The notes under the pieces are model-generated. The model was not told the origin of the DNA, did no database searches, and worked only from the letters and a program-made list of their open reading frames with translations. Positions 1-8,583 of a stretch of 59,256 bases of DNA are shown piece after piece; the stretch's first letter is position 1; each line of letters begins with the position of its first letter. Location: assembly GCA_947454955.1 (NCBI GenBank), contig CANGLW010000016.1:1-59256 (forward strand), in the 5' to 3' direction. The stretch comes from Comamonadaceae bacterium. Lineage in GTDB: Bacteria; Pseudomonadota; Gammaproteobacteria; Burkholderiales; Burkholderiaceae_C. The position numbers were made by a program, and so were the translations under genes.

Positions 1-252
1 CTGTCCAAAGACGAAGGTGGCCGTCACACGCCTTTCTTCAACAACTACCGTCCCCAGTTCTACTTCCGTACCACGGACGTGACCGGTGCGATCGAGTTGC
101 CTGAAGGCAAAGAAATGGTGATGCCTGGCGACAACGTGGCCATCACTGTCAAGCTGATTGCCCCCATCGCCATGGAAGAAGGCCTGCGTTTCGCGATTCG
201 CGAAGGCGGCAAGACCGTGGGCGCTGGTGTGGTTGCCAAGATCCTGGCCTGA
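1..252 (+). CDS. tuf: Elongation factor Tu, C-terminal part (cut by window start)
   Basis: Only the last 83 residues are present. They form domain 3 of EF-Tu, the GTPase that delivers aminoacyl-tRNA to the ribosome. The motifs [22 protein letters not shown] and [15 protein letters not shown] are near-invariant in bacterial EF-Tu, and the reading frame ends KILA-TGA. It sits 18 bases before rpsJ, the usual str/S10 junction in Burkholderiales. The GTPase domain lies outside the window, so its integrity cannot be judged. Confidence 0.97.
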   Translation: MSKDEGGRHTPFFNNYRPQFYFRTTDVTGAIELPEGKEMVMPGDNVAITVKLIAPIAMEEGLRFAIREGGKTVGAGVVAKILA

Positions 253-270
253 TTCCATTAAGGAAATACC

Positions 271-585
271 ATGGCCAACAAGCAAAAAATCCGCATCCGC
301 CTCAAGGCGTTTGACTACAAACTCATCGACCAGTCGGCCGCTGAGATTGTGGATACCGCCAAGCGCACCGGCGCGATCGTCAAGGGCCCCGTGCCCCTGC
401 CGACCCGCATGAAGCGTTTTGACATTCTGCGTTCACCCCACGTCAACAAGACGAGCCGTGACCAGTTGGAAATTCGTACGCACCAGCGTCTGATGGACAT
501 CGTTGACCCCACGGATAAAACCGTGGACGCGTTGATGAAGCTCGATCTGCCCGCTGGCGTGGACGTCGAGATCAAGCTCCAGTAA
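271..585 (+). CDS. rpsJ: 30S ribosomal protein S10
   Basis: A 104-residue protein, the normal size for S10, a 30S head protein that also acts as NusE in transcription antitermination. The N-terminal [17 protein letters not shown] and the segment [12 protein letters not shown] are typical of the family. It follows tuf by 18 bases, so the two are probably cotranscribed. It is separated from rplC by 162 bases holding a promoter and a structured leader, so rpsJ may belong mainly to the upstream str transcript. Confidence 0.97.
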   Translation: MANKQKIRIRLKAFDYKLIDQSAAEIVDTAKRTGAIVKGPVPLPTRMKRFDILRSPHVNKTSRDQLEIRTHQRLMDIVDPTDKTVDALMKLDLPAGVDVEIKLQ

Positions 586-606
586 GTTTGGTCGGAGTGC
601 TGTGGT

Positions 607-635
607 TTGGCAGTTTTGCCAAATCGCGGTATACT
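607..635 (+). promoter_or_regulatory. Sigma-70-type promoter upstream of rplC
   Basis: A -35 box TTGGCA (607-612), a 17-base spacer and a -10 box TATACT (630-635) fit the sigma-70 consensus well. A transcript would start near 642 and run through the leader into rplC. The -35 box overlaps a small hairpin, TTTGGCA-GTTT-TGCCAAA (606-623). Seen in sequence; activity is inferred. Confidence 0.6.
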
Positions 636-641
636 CACAGG

Positions 642-680
642 CTTCCCTTTGCCCGCAGACGGGTGAGGGGAAGTTTTATT
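642..680 (+). promoter_or_regulatory. Attenuator-like hairpin in the rplC leader
   Basis: CTTCCC (642-647) pairs with GGGAAG (668-673), and an inner CCCG/CGGG helix (652-655 with 660-663) closes on a CAGA loop. TTTTATT follows at 674-680. This is the form of an intrinsic terminator placed between a promoter and the rplC start at 748. A second imperfect hairpin, CACAG/CTGTG (701-726), lies just before the ribosome binding site. In E. coli the S10 leader is the target of L4 autoregulation; whether this leader does the same is inference. Confidence 0.45.
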
Positions 681-747
681 AACCCTCTTTCATATCCAAA
701 CACAGCTGCCAATTGAAGTGGCTGTGGTGAAAGTAACGGAGAAAAAC

Positions 748-1425
748 ATGAGTCTGAGCAATCACTTAGGGTTGCTGGGCCGCAAGGTGGGCATGATGCG
801 TCTGTTCACTGATGATGGGGACGCCGTGCCCGTCACAGTGGTGGATGTGTCTAACAACCGCGTGACCCAGGTCAAGACCCAAGAGAACGATGGCTACGTT
901 GCCCTGCAGGTGACGTTTGGCGCACGCCGTGCATCGCGCGTGACCAAGCCTGAAGCTGGCCACCTGGCAAAAGCCGGTGTTGAAGCCGGTGAAGTTATCC
1001 AAGAATTCCGTGTGACCGCCGAAACCGCTGCGCAGTACCAAGCTGGTGCGACCGTGCCTGTGTCGGTGTTCGCTGTGGGCCAGAAAGTGGACGTGCAAGG
1101 CACCTCCATCGGTAAGGGCTACGCCGGTACCATCAAGCGCCACAACATGGCTTCCCAGCGTGCCTCGCACGGTAACAGCCGCTCGCACAATGTGCCCGGC
1201 TCTATCGGTATGGCCCAGGATCCTGGCCGTGTGTTCCCTGGTAAGCGCATGACCGGTCACCTCGGTGATGTCACCAAAACCACCCAGAACCTCGACATCA
1301 TCCGCGTTGACGAAGCCCGTCAACTCTTGATGATCAAAGGTGCTATCCCTGGTTCGGCTGGCGGCTTCGTGACCGTGCGTCCCGCTGTCAAAGCCAAATC
1401 GGCATCTGCCAAAGGAGCGAACTGA
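748..1425 (+). CDS. rplC: 50S ribosomal protein L3
   Basis: The 225-residue product begins [18 protein letters not shown]. The ATG at 748 is preferred because GGAG lies at 738-741 and the following residues match the usual L3 start; an in-frame ATG at 718 would add ten atypical residues. The segment [18 protein letters not shown] is a hallmark of L3, which binds 23S rRNA near the peptidyl transferase centre and starts 50S assembly. The stop codon overlaps the rplD ATG by one base (TGATG), so the two are probably translationally coupled. Confidence 0.96.
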   Translation: MSLSNHLGLLGRKVGMMRLFTDDGDAVPVTVVDVSNNRVTQVKTQENDGYVALQVTFGARRASRVTKPEAGHLAKAGVEAGEVIQEFRVTAETAAQYQAGATVPVSVFAVGQKVDVQGTSIGKGYAGTIKRHNMASQRASHGNSRSHNVPGSIGMAQDPGRVFPGKRMTGHLGDVTKTTQNLDIIRVDEARQLLMIKGAIPGSAGGFVTVRPAVKAKSASAKGAN

Positions 1426-2045
1426 TGCAGATCGAACTCCTGAATGACCAAGGTCAGGCCGCGTCCAAGTACGACGCTCCTGAGACCGTGTTTGGTCGTG
1501 AATACAACGAAGATCTGGTTCACCAGATCGTGGTGGCTTATCAGGCCAACGCCCGTCAAGGCACTCGCGCTCAAAAAGACCGCGAGCAGGTCAAGCACTC
1601 CACCAAGAAGCCGTTCAAGCAAAAGGGTACTGGCCGTGCACGTGCCGGTATGACATCTTCCCCGCTGTGGCGCGGAGGCGGTCGTATTTTCCCGAACATG
1701 CCCGACGAGAACTTCACCCAGAAGATCAACAAGAAGATGTACCGCGCTGGTATGGCTTCGATCTTCTCGCAGCTGGCTCGCGAAGGCCGTCTGGCTGTGG
1801 TGGAAAACCTCAAAGTTGAGTCGCCCAAAACCAAGCCGTTGGCTGCCAAGTTCAAAGCCATGAACCTGGACTCGGTGATGGTGATTGCTGACGAAGTGGA
1901 CGAGAACCTGTACCTGGCATCTCGCAACCTGGTCAACGTGTTGGTGGTTGAGCCCCGCTACGCTGACCCGGTGTCTCTGGTTCACTACCGTAAGGTGTTG
2001 GTGACCAAGGCTGCCATGGACAAACTCAAGGAGATGTTTGCATGA
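1425..2045 (+). CDS. rplD: 50S ribosomal protein L4
   Basis: A 206-residue L4 with the conserved [11 protein letters not shown] loop and [10 protein letters not shown], which line the peptide exit tunnel. AAAGGAG at 1411-1417, inside the end of rplC, is the ribosome binding site. L4 represses its own operon in E. coli by acting on the S10 leader, which makes the structured leader before rplC a plausible target here. Its last codons overlap rplW by four bases (ATGA). Confidence 0.97.
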   Translation: MQIELLNDQGQAASKYDAPETVFGREYNEDLVHQIVVAYQANARQGTRAQKDREQVKHSTKKPFKQKGTGRARAGMTSSPLWRGGGRIFPNMPDENFTQKINKKMYRAGMASIFSQLAREGRLAVVENLKVESPKTKPLAAKFKAMNLDSVMVIADEVDENLYLASRNLVNVLVVEPRYADPVSLVHYRKVLVTKAAMDKLKEMFA

Positions 2046-2356
2046 GCGCCATCCAATTTGACGAAGGTCGTCTGATGCAAGTGCTCGTCGCACCGATCGT
2101 GTCTGAAAAAGCCACGATGGTTGCCGAGAAGAGCAATGCTGTGACGTTCAAGGTGCTGCAGGACGCGACCAAACACGAAATCAAAGCCGCTGTGGAATTG
2201 ATGTTCAAAGTTGAGGTCAAAGGCGTGTCTGTGGTGAACACCAAGGGTAAAACCAAGCGCTTTGGCAAATCTGTGGGCCGTCGCGACAACGTGCGCAAGG
2301 CTTATGTGACGCTCAAGCCCGGTCAGGAACTCAATCTGAGCGGAGAGGCGGCTTAA
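2042..2356 (+). CDS. rplW: 50S ribosomal protein L23
   Basis: A 104-residue L23, the tunnel-exit protein that docks trigger factor and SRP. The pattern [14 protein letters not shown] near the N-terminus and [18 protein letters not shown] in the second half are typical. It overlaps rplD by four bases and is followed two bases later by rplB, consistent with one tightly packed operon. Confidence 0.97.
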   Translation: MSAIQFDEGRLMQVLVAPIVSEKATMVAEKSNAVTFKVLQDATKHEIKAAVELMFKVEVKGVSVVNTKGKTKRFGKSVGRRDNVRKAYVTLKPGQELNLSGEAA

Positions 2357-2358
2357 TC

Positions 2359-3183
2359 ATGGCAGTCATTAAAATGAAACCTACTTCACCCGGCCGTCGT
2401 GGCGTGGTGAAGGTTACCCGTGATCACCTGCACAAGGGTGAAGGCTACGCGCCCCTGCTCGAACCCCAGTTCCAGCACGCCGGCCGTAACAACAACGGTC
2501 ACATCACCACCCGTCACAAGGGCGGTGGCCACAAGCATCACTACCGTGTTGTCGACTTCCGTCGCAACAAGGACGCTATTCCTGCCAAGGTTGAGCGCAT
2601 TGAGTACGACCCCAACCGTTCAGCGCACATCGCTTTGGTGTGCTATGCCGACGGCGAGCGTCGTTACATCATTGCTCCGCGTGGCTTGGAAGTGGGCGCG
2701 ACCATCATGAGCGGTGCAGAAGCGCCGATTCGTGTGGGCAACACCCTGCCGATCCGCAACATCCCCGTGGGTTCCATCATCCACTGCATCGAGTTGCAAA
2801 TTGGCAAAGGCGCCCAGGTGGTTCGTTCCGCTGGTGCTTCGGCCACCCTGTTGGCTCGTGAAGGCACTTACGCTCAGATCCGTATGCGTTCTGGTGAAGT
2901 CCGCAAGATCCACATTGAATGCCGCGCCACCATTGGCCAGGTTGCCAATGAAGAGCACAGCCTGCGTCAGCTCGGCAAAGCCGGTGTGAAGCGCTGGAAA
3001 GGTATTCGTCCGACCGTTCGCGGTGTGGTGATGAACCCGATTGACCACCCCCACGGCGGTGGTGAAGGTAAGACGGGCGAAGGTCGCCACCCTGTGGATC
3101 CATGGGGTAACCTGACCAAAGGCTACCGCACCCGTAACAACAAGCGCACGCAAGTCATGATCGTGTCGCGTCGCAAGAAGTAA
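2359..3183 (+). CDS. rplB: 50S ribosomal protein L2
   Basis: A 274-residue L2, needed for subunit association and peptidyl transferase activity. Visible hallmarks are [13 protein letters not shown] at the N-terminus, [15 protein letters not shown], and the C-terminal [17 protein letters not shown], which carries the conserved histidine of the L2 family. Length and order (rplW-rplB-rpsS) are standard. Confidence 0.98.
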   Translation: MAVIKMKPTSPGRRGVVKVTRDHLHKGEGYAPLLEPQFQHAGRNNNGHITTRHKGGGHKHHYRVVDFRRNKDAIPAKVERIEYDPNRSAHIALVCYADGERRYIIAPRGLEVGATIMSGAEAPIRVGNTLPIRNIPVGSIIHCIELQIGKGAQVVRSAGASATLLAREGTYAQIRMRSGEVRKIHIECRATIGQVANEEHSLRQLGKAGVKRWKGIRPTVRGVVMNPIDHPHGGGEGKTGEGRHPVDPWGNLTKGYRTRNNKRTQVMIVSRRKK

Positions 3184-3193
3184 GGGGTAGCCA

Positions 3194-3472
3194 ATGACTC
3201 GTTCTCTCAAAAAGGGTCCCTTTGTAGACCACCACCTGGTAGCCAAGGCCGACAAGGCCGTGACCACCAAGGACAAAAAGCCGATCAAGACCTGGTCGCG
3301 TCGCTCCATGATCTTGCCCGAGTTCATCGGCTTGACCATTGCCGTGCACAACGGCAAGCAGCACGTGCCGGTCTATATCACCGACCAAATGGTTGGCCAC
3401 AAGTTGGGTGAGTTCGCTCTGACCCGTACTTTCAAGGGCCATCCTGCGGACAAAAAAGTCCAGAAGAAATAA
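3194..3472 (+). CDS. rpsS: 30S ribosomal protein S19
   Basis: A 92-residue S19 beginning [15 protein letters not shown] and containing [18 protein letters not shown] and [11 protein letters not shown], all family signatures. S19 lies in the 30S head beside S13. It follows rplB by ten bases within the S10 operon. Confidence 0.97.
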   Translation: MTRSLKKGPFVDHHLVAKADKAVTTKDKKPIKTWSRRSMILPEFIGLTIAVHNGKQHVPVYITDQMVGHKLGEFALTRTFKGHPADKKVQKK

Positions 3473-3482
3473 GGAGTTGACC

Positions 3483-3812
3483 ATGGAAACACGTGCAACC
3501 CTTCGTGGCGTGCGTTTGTCGGTTGACAAAGGCCGCCTTGTCGCCGATCTGATCCGCGGCAAAAAAGTTGACCAGGCCCTCAACATCTTGCAATTCACGC
3601 AGAAAAAAGCTGCTGTGATCATCAAGAAAGTGTTGGAGTCTGCGATTGCCAACGCTGAGCACAATGACGGTGCCGACATCGACGAACTGAAGGTGAAAAC
3701 CATCTACGTCGAGCAAGGTGCCACGCTCAAGCGCTTCACAGCGCGCGCCAAAGGCCGCGGTAACCGCATCAGCAAGCCCACATGCCATGTGTATGTGACG
3801 GTTGGCAACTGA
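3483..3812 (+). CDS. rplV: 50S ribosomal protein L22
   Basis: A 109-residue L22, which lines the exit tunnel. The start at ATG 3483 ([13 protein letters not shown]) has AAGGAG six bases upstream at 3471-3476; the in-frame TTG at 3477 is too close to that site to be used. The C-terminal [20 protein letters not shown] is the conserved tunnel-loop region. The Shine-Dalgarno site overlaps the rpsS stop. Confidence 0.96.
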   Translation: METRATLRGVRLSVDKGRLVADLIRGKKVDQALNILQFTQKKAAVIIKKVLESAIANAEHNDGADIDELKVKTIYVEQGATLKRFTARAKGRGNRISKPTCHVYVTVGN

Positions 3813-3828
3813 AAGAGGTCTGGAAGAT

Positions 3829-4713
3829 ATGGGACAAAAAATCAACCCAACGGGCTTTCGCCTCGCCGTTAGCCGTAACTGGGCTTCGCGTTGGTACGCG
3901 AGCAACCGTGACTTCGCCGGCATGCTGGCTGAAGACATCAAGGTGCGTGAGTACCTCAAGGCCAAGCTCAAAAATGCATCGGTGTCGCGCGTTCTGATCG
4001 AGCGCCCCGCCAAGAATGCCCGCATCACGATTTTCTCGGCGCGTCCGGGCGTGGTGATCGGCAAAAAAGGCGAGGACATCGAAAACCTTAAGCGCGACCT
4101 GGGCAAGCAATTGGGCGTGCCAGTGGCAGTGAACATCGAAGAAGTGCGCAAGCCCGAGATCGATGCCAAGCTGATCGCTGACAGCATCACCCAGCAGCTC
4201 GAGAAGCGCATCATGTTCCGCCGCGCCATGAAGCGTGCGATGCAAAACGCCATGCGTCTGGGTGCCCTGGGCATCAAGATCATGTCGGCCGGTCGTTTGA
4301 ACGGCATTGAAATCGCCCGTACCGAGTGGTACCGTGAAGGCCGCGTGCCTTTGCATACCCTGCGCGCTGACATCGACTACGGCACCTCCGAAGCCAAGAC
4401 CACCTACGGTGTGATCGGCGTGAAGGTGTGGGTTTACAAAGGCGACAACCTGGGCCGCAACGATGCGCCCGTGGCCGCTGAACCCCGTGCTGAAGAAGAG
4501 CGCCGCCCACGTGGCCCCCGCCGCGATGCACGCCCCGGTTCCGATCGCCCCGCTCGCGGTGCGCGTCGTCCCGCAGGCAGCAACGCAGCGCCGGCTGACG
4601 GCAGCGACAAACCCGCAGAAGCCACTGGTGCTGATGCCCCGAAAACCGCCGTTAAGCGCGTACGCAAAGTCGCCGCGCCAGCTGCAGCAGCTGACGGCTC
4701 ATCCGGAGAATAA
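3829..4713 (+). CDS. rpsC: 30S ribosomal protein S3 with a long C-terminal tail
   Basis: A 294-residue S3; the E. coli protein is about 233. The start [12 protein letters not shown] at 3829 matches the invariant N-terminus. The KH domain holds [16 protein letters not shown] and the second domain [24 protein letters not shown]. After about residue 215 comes a low-complexity tail rich in Arg, Pro, Ala and Asp, as is usual in Burkholderiales. S3 forms the mRNA entry tunnel. It follows rplV by 16 bases. Confidence 0.96.
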   Translation: MGQKINPTGFRLAVSRNWASRWYASNRDFAGMLAEDIKVREYLKAKLKNASVSRVLIERPAKNARITIFSARPGVVIGKKGEDIENLKRDLGKQLGVPVAVNIEEVRKPEIDAKLIADSITQQLEKRIMFRRAMKRAMQNAMRLGALGIKIMSAGRLNGIEIARTEWYREGRVPLHTLRADIDYGTSEAKTTYGVIGVKVWVYKGDNLGRNDAPVAAEPRAEEERRPRGPRRDARPGSDRPARGARRPAGSNAAPADGSDKPAEATGADAPKTAVKRVRKVAAPAAAADGSSGE

Positions 4714-4715
4714 AC

Positions 4716-5132
4716 ATGCTGCAACCCGCACGTAGAAAATACCGCAAGGAGCAAAAAGGACGCAATACTGGCGTTGCCACTCGTGGCAGCTCGGTCGCGT
4801 TCGGCGACTTCGGCCTGAAATGTACCGACCGCGGCCGTTTGACCGCGCGTCAAATCGAGTCCGCACGTCGTGCGATCTCGCGTCACGTCAAGCGCGGTGG
4901 TCGTATCTGGATCCGTGTCTTCCCTGACAAGCCGATTTCGCAGAAACCTGCTGAAGTCCGTATGGGTAACGGTAAAGGTAACCCCGAGTACTACGTGGCT
5001 GAGATTCAGCCCGGCAAGATCGTGTTCGAAATCCTCGGCGTGCCCGAAGAACTCGCCCGCGAAGCTTTCCGTCTGGCCGCTGCCAAGCTGCCACTGCGTA
5101 CGACTTTCGTCAGCCGCATGATCGGCCAGTAA
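4716..5132 (+). CDS. rplP: 50S ribosomal protein L16
   Basis: A 138-residue L16 starting [17 protein letters not shown]. The segments [26 protein letters not shown] and [17 protein letters not shown] are family signatures. L16 organises the A site of the 50S subunit. It is two bases after rpsC in the operon. Confidence 0.97.
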   Translation: MLQPARRKYRKEQKGRNTGVATRGSSVAFGDFGLKCTDRGRLTARQIESARRAISRHVKRGGRIWIRVFPDKPISQKPAEVRMGNGKGNPEYYVAEIQPGKIVFEILGVPEELAREAFRLAAAKLPLRTTFVSRMIGQ

Positions 5133-5141
5133 TCAGGAGCC

Positions 5142-5339
5142 ATGATGAACACCACTGAACTGCGCCAAAAAGACGTGGCCGGCCTGCAAGCCGAAGTCAA
5201 AGAGCTGCAAAAAGCACACTTTGGCCTGCGCATGCAAAAAGCCACCCAGCAGCTGAACAACACAGCCACGCTGAAATCCACACGCCGTGCCATCGCACGT
5301 GCTAAGACCATTCTTGCTGAAAAGCAAGCCGCCAAATAA
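5142..5339 (+). CDS. rpmC: 50S ribosomal protein L29
   Basis: A short, mostly helical L29 of 65 residues ([15 protein letters not shown]...), located near the tunnel exit next to L23. AGGAG at 5135-5139 is only two bases from the ATG at 5142 and five from a second ATG at 5145, so translation may begin at 5145 (64 residues). The longer form matches the usual length in the family. Confidence 0.93.
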   Translation: MMNTTELRQKDVAGLQAEVKELQKAHFGLRMQKATQQLNNTATLKSTRRAIARAKTILAEKQAAK

Positions 5340-5349
5340 GGAGCACTGA

Positions 5350-5619
5350 ATGACGGAAGCTAAAAAATCCCTCAAGCGCACCTTGATTGGCAAGGTGGTG
5401 AGCGACAAGCGTGCCAAGACCGTGACGGTGTTGGTTGAGCGTCGCGTGAAGCACGCGCTGTACGGCAAGATCGTCGCTAAATCCAGCAAGTACCACGCCC
5501 ACGATGAAAAGGGCGAGTACAAGATGGGTGACATGATTGAGATCACTGAGAGCAAGCCCATTTCCAAAACCAAGAACTGGGTTGCGACCCGCTTGGTTGA
5601 AAAGGCTGCTGCGGTCTAA
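5350..5619 (+). CDS. rpsQ: 30S ribosomal protein S17
   Basis: An 89-residue S17, a primary 16S rRNA binder with an OB fold. The patterns [34 protein letters not shown] and [13 protein letters not shown] are typical. It is the last gene of this operon: a strong terminator lies 30 bases downstream and the next gene is unrelated, so rplN and the rest of the spc operon lie elsewhere. Confidence 0.97.
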   Translation: MTEAKKSLKRTLIGKVVSDKRAKTVTVLVERRVKHALYGKIVAKSSKYHAHDEKGEYKMGDMIEITESKPISKTKNWVATRLVEKAAAV

Positions 5620-5649
5620 GCGCATCTCAAGCTTGCCTGCAAGCAAAGT

Positions 5650-5679
5650 AAAAACGGCTCACAATAGTGGGCCGTTTTT
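5650..5679 (+). terminator. Intrinsic terminator of the S10 operon
   Basis: AAAAACGGCTCAC (5650-5662) pairs with GTGGGCCGTTTTT (5667-5679) through 13 positions with one T:G wobble and an AATA loop. The 3' arm ends in five T residues. It lies 30 bases after rpsQ. Confidence 0.9.
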
Positions 5680-5736
5680 CATTGGGGCCAAGCCCCATGA
5701 TTTCAATCACCTGGTCAATCACAAGGAACACTTACC

Positions 5737-6243
5737 ATGATCAAAGTCGGAGACACCCTGCCTGCGGGCACACTGCACGAATACATCGAAGTTGAAGGCA
5801 ATGGCTGCAGCATTGGCCCCAACCCTGTGGATGTGGCCAAAGCCACCGAGGGCAAAACCATCGCTTTGTTTGCCTTGCCTGGCGCTTTCACGCCCACCTG
5901 CTCGGCCAAGCACGTGCCTGGCTATGTGGAGCACTTCAACGAGCTCAAAGCCGCAGGTGTGGACGAGATCTGGTGTGTGAGCGTGAACGACGCTTTCGTG
6001 ATGGGCGCTTGGGCGCGTGATCTCAAAACCGATGGCAAAGTGCGCATGCTCGGTGACGGCAGTGCCGACTTCACCAAAGCCACGGGCTTGACCCTGGACC
6101 TGACCGCGCGCGGCATGGGTCTGCGCAGCAACCGTTATTCCATGTTGGTGAAGAACGGCAAGGTCGCAACCTTGAACGTGGAAGCCCCGGGCAAGTTCGA
6201 GGTGAGTGACGCGGCCACCATGATCGCCCAAGCCAAGGCTTGA
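5737..6243 (+). CDS. Peroxiredoxin (Prx5 / AhpE-like thiol peroxidase)
   Basis: A 168-residue thiol peroxidase of the Prx5 (hybrid peroxiredoxin) type, which reduces hydrogen and alkyl peroxides. The peroxidatic cysteine is Cys55 in PGAFTPTCSAKHVPGY, and WCVSVNDAFVMGAW is the second family hallmark. There is no signal peptide, so it acts in the cytoplasm. It is a single-gene unit, with a terminator before and after it. There is no fused glutaredoxin domain, so it would rely on a separate reductant. Confidence 0.92.
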   Translation: MIKVGDTLPAGTLHEYIEVEGNGCSIGPNPVDVAKATEGKTIALFALPGAFTPTCSAKHVPGYVEHFNELKAAGVDEIWCVSVNDAFVMGAWARDLKTDGKVRMLGDGSADFTKATGLTLDLTARGMGLRSNRYSMLVKNGKVATLNVEAPGKFEVSDAATMIAQAKA

Positions 6244-6272
6244 GTCGTTTGATCAGGGTTTGAGCCTGATGC

Positions 6273-6302
6273 AAAAAAGCCGCTTTTCGAAGCGGCTTTT
6301 TT
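6273..6302. terminator. Bidirectional intrinsic terminator
   Basis: AAAAAAGCCGCTT (6273-6285), a TTCG tetraloop (6286-6289) and AAGCGGCTTTTTT (6290-6302) form a perfect 13-base-pair stem. With A and T runs on both arms it can serve the peroxiredoxin gene on the plus strand and the cytochrome b gene on the minus strand, whose coding sequence ends at 6324. Confidence 0.93.
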
Positions 6303-6323
6303 GTGTGCGACAAACAGGCGATA

Positions 6324-6977
6324 TCAATGCCCGTAACGCCAGATCACACCAGCCACCAGCGCTGCACAAAGCAGAGCGATGACAAGCGCCTTCAAGCGTG
6401 TGGCTGTGCTGTCGGTCGAGGCGGGGTGCTGGCCCTCATGCATTTGGTCGCCATGCACCATGGCTTGAACCAAGGCTTGGCGTTTGATGAATTGGTAAAA
6501 AATAATAGCAAGAATGTGAAGCGCCACAAGGCCTAGCAGCACATTGAAGCCCCAGTCGACATGCCAGCTGCTGGCGCGTTCAACCCAGGTGCCAGACGCT
6601 AAATGCGTGAGCGGACCGGTGCTGGCAATTTCATCATCGCTGAACAAGCCGGTGATGCTCTGCAGCAAAAGCATGAGCAAAAACGCCCACACAGAAAAAG
6701 CCCCCATGGGGTTGTGACCGGGTTGCTGGGTGGGTGACTTCACATAACGCAGCGCTGCTGCCGGGTTGGGCAAGAAACGGCTGAAGCGCGACCAGTAGCC
6801 GCCCACCAGACCCCACACCAAACGAAACAGCACCAAAGCCAGCACGGCTTGGCCCAACAGAAAATGCCAGCGCATCCAGTCGCCACCGGATTTGCCGGTG
6901 AACACCAAGCCCGCAAAGCAAAGCGCCAGCAAACCGTGGAACAAACGGGTGGGCAAATCCCAAACTCGTAAACGCAT
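6324..6977 (-). CDS. Cytochrome b561-type membrane protein
   Basis: A 217-residue integral membrane protein of the cytochrome b561 / Ni-Fe-hydrogenase b-type subunit family. It has about four hydrophobic helices and candidate haem-ligand histidines in WDLPTRLFHGLL (residue 14), RWHFLLGQ and VALHILAIIF. Such proteins pass electrons between quinone and periplasmic cytochromes. It is divergent from the cytochrome c' gene 73 bases away, and a shared control region is likely; the pairing suggests electron exchange between the two products. The exact substrate is not evident. Confidence 0.85.
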   Translation of the reverse strand: MRLRVWDLPTRLFHGLLALCFAGLVFTGKSGGDWMRWHFLLGQAVLALVLFRLVWGLVGGYWSRFSRFLPNPAAALRYVKSPTQQPGHNPMGAFSVWAFLLMLLLQSITGLFSDDEIASTGPLTHLASGTWVERASSWHVDWGFNVLLGLVALHILAIIFYQFIKRQALVQAMVHGDQMHEGQHPASTDSTATRLKALVIALLCAALVAGVIWRYGH

Positions 6978-7050
6978 GTCAAGGAACTTTCAAAAGTGAT
7001 GCAACGGTCACATGAACACGCTACACTCAATGTTCACAAGGAGGAATTCT

Positions 7051-7503
7051 ATGAAACTTAGCTCAACATTAGTGTTTTCGCTCGGCGCCTTGCTGCTCTC
7101 GCAGGCTGCGCAAGCACAGTTTGCCAAGCCCGAAGATGCGGTCAAGTACCGCAAGAACGCGCTCTTTGTGATGCAGCAACATTACGCCCGAATTGGTGCC
7201 ATGACTGCAGGTCGCGTGCCCTTTGACGCCAAAGTGGCGCAAGACAACGCCGAGACCGCGTTGTTCATGGCCAAACTGCCCTGGGCCGCGTTCGGTGAAG
7301 GCACCGACAAAGGCGACACCAAAGCCAAGGCTGAGATCTGGAAAGAAATGGACAAGTTCAAGGACGGGTCTGACAAGATGGTTGCCGAGATGCAAAAGCT
7401 CGTGGCAGCCACCCGCACCGGCAACCTGGACAACGTCAAGGCCAGCTTCACCGCGGCATCCGGCACTTGCAAGAGCTGCCACGACGCCTACCGCGAGAAG
7501 TGA
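7051..7503 (+). CDS. Cytochrome c' (class II cytochrome c)
   Basis: A 150-residue exported protein. The ATG at 7051 follows AAGGAGG (7038-7044) and begins a signal peptide ending near AQA-QF at residue 22; an in-frame ATG at 7012 would spoil the signal. The haem site CKSCH lies near the C-terminus (about 140-144), as expected for class II four-helix cytochromes that bind NO or act in periplasmic redox. It is divergent from the cytochrome b561 gene and ends two bases before the convergent thioredoxin gene. Confidence 0.93.
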   Translation: MKLSSTLVFSLGALLLSQAAQAQFAKPEDAVKYRKNALFVMQQHYARIGAMTAGRVPFDAKVAQDNAETALFMAKLPWAAFGEGTDKGDTKAKAEIWKEMDKFKDGSDKMVAEMQKLVAATRTGNLDNVKASFTAASGTCKSCHDAYREK

Positions 7504-7505
7504 TC

Positions 7506-8003
7506 TCAGGCTTCTTTCAGCAGCGATTCAATCAGGCGGTGTAGCTCGGCAAAGTCGGGCTCACCCACATAACGCTTCACAATCAGCCCACGCTTGTTCA
7601 CCACGTATGTGGTGGGCGTGAGCTTCACATCGCCCCAGGCTTTGGCCACACGCCCCGTGTTGTCGATGGCCACCTTGAAGGGCAGCTGGCGTGTTTCGGT
7701 GAAGTTCACCACATAGCTGGGCGGGTCGTAGCTCATGGCCACGGCCAGGGTGTCAAAGCCTTGCGCTTTGTACTTGTTGTGGGTGGCAATCAGCTGGGGC
7801 ATCTCGGCCACACAGCTGGTGCAACTGGTGGCCCAGAAGTTCACCAGCGTCACGCGGCCTTGCAAATCAGCGGTGTTCAGGCGTGAGCCGTCTAGCAACA
7901 CAAACTCAGAAGCCGGTGCAGCAGAACTGCTGCTGTCGGCCACAAAAAACCAAGCGCCAGCGGCCAAGCCCAGTGCGATCAGGGGAACAAACAAACGTTT
8001 CAT
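7506..8003 (-). CDS. TlpA-like thiol-disulphide oxidoreductase
   Basis: A 165-residue thioredoxin-fold protein with an N-terminal signal or anchor (MKRLFVPLIALGLAAGAWFF) and the active site NFWATSCTSCVAEMP. The CTSC motif corresponds to the CxxC of TlpA/ResA proteins, which keep cytochrome apoprotein cysteines reduced in the periplasm. Two c-type or b-type cytochrome genes lie alongside, consistent with a role in cytochrome maturation (inferred). The cis-proline motif TPTTYVV is present. It is divergent from the next gene with 49 bases between starts. Confidence 0.88.
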   Translation of the reverse strand: MKRLFVPLIALGLAAGAWFFVADSSSSAAPASEFVLLDGSRLNTADLQGRVTLVNFWATSCTSCVAEMPQLIATHNKYKAQGFDTLAVAMSYDPPSYVVNFTETRQLPFKVAIDNTGRVAKAWGDVKLTPTTYVVNKRGLIVKRYVGEPDFAELHRLIESLLKEA

Positions 8004-8052
8004 AGGTGGAAGCCTTACAAGGCGAGCCGGGATTCAACAGGATAATCCGCGC

Positions 8053-8583
8053 ATGACCTTGAAACAATGGCTTGTGGTGGCTGCGCTTGGCATCAGTGCT
8101 TGCACCCCCAGTTTAAACTGGCGCGAAGTTCGACCCGAGAATACCTCCCTTAAAACCCTGCTGCCTTGTAAACCCGACCACGGCAGCCGCAGCGTGACCG
8201 TGGGCCAGCAAGACATGCCCGTCAGCATGAGTGGCTGCGAGGCCCAGGGCCATTTGCTCGCCATTGCACGCTTGCCCTTGCCAGCAGGCGCCACGGCTGA
8301 GCAAGCTGCGCAGGCGGCCAAGCAATGGCAAGAGGCTGCGCTATCTAATTTCAAAGGGCAAATCACTGGCACACAAACCTTGCTGATCAAGTCCAAAGAC
8401 GCGCCCAACCCAGGCCCCTTGCAGCGCATCAGCGCCACGGGCGTTGGCCCGGACGGCAAACCCATGCAAAGCCAAATGGTGTGGTTGGTGCATGAAGGGC
8501 AGATCATTCAGGCGGTGGTGTACGCACCCAAGCTCAGTGCGGAAGTGACAGACACCTTCTTTGCCGGGTTGGAGCTGCCATGA
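8053..8583 (+). CDS. Lipoprotein-like protein of unknown function
   Basis: A 176-residue protein with a lipoprotein-type signal, MTLKQWLVVAALGISACTPS, in which Cys17 would be lipidated after ISA. The rest has no domain I recognise; it contains two further cysteines (PCKPD, SGCEAQG) and alternating polar and hydrophobic strands. The ATG at 8053 has no Shine-Dalgarno site but is preceded at six bases by GATAAT, suggesting a leaderless transcript. It overlaps the MFS transporter by four bases (ATGA), so the two are probably translated together. Confidence 0.75.
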   Translation: MTLKQWLVVAALGISACTPSLNWREVRPENTSLKTLLPCKPDHGSRSVTVGQQDMPVSMSGCEAQGHLLAIARLPLPAGATAEQAAQAAKQWQEAALSNFKGQITGTQTLLIKSKDAPNPGPLQRISATGVGPDGKPMQSQMVWLVHEGQIIQAVVYAPKLSAEVTDTFFAGLELP

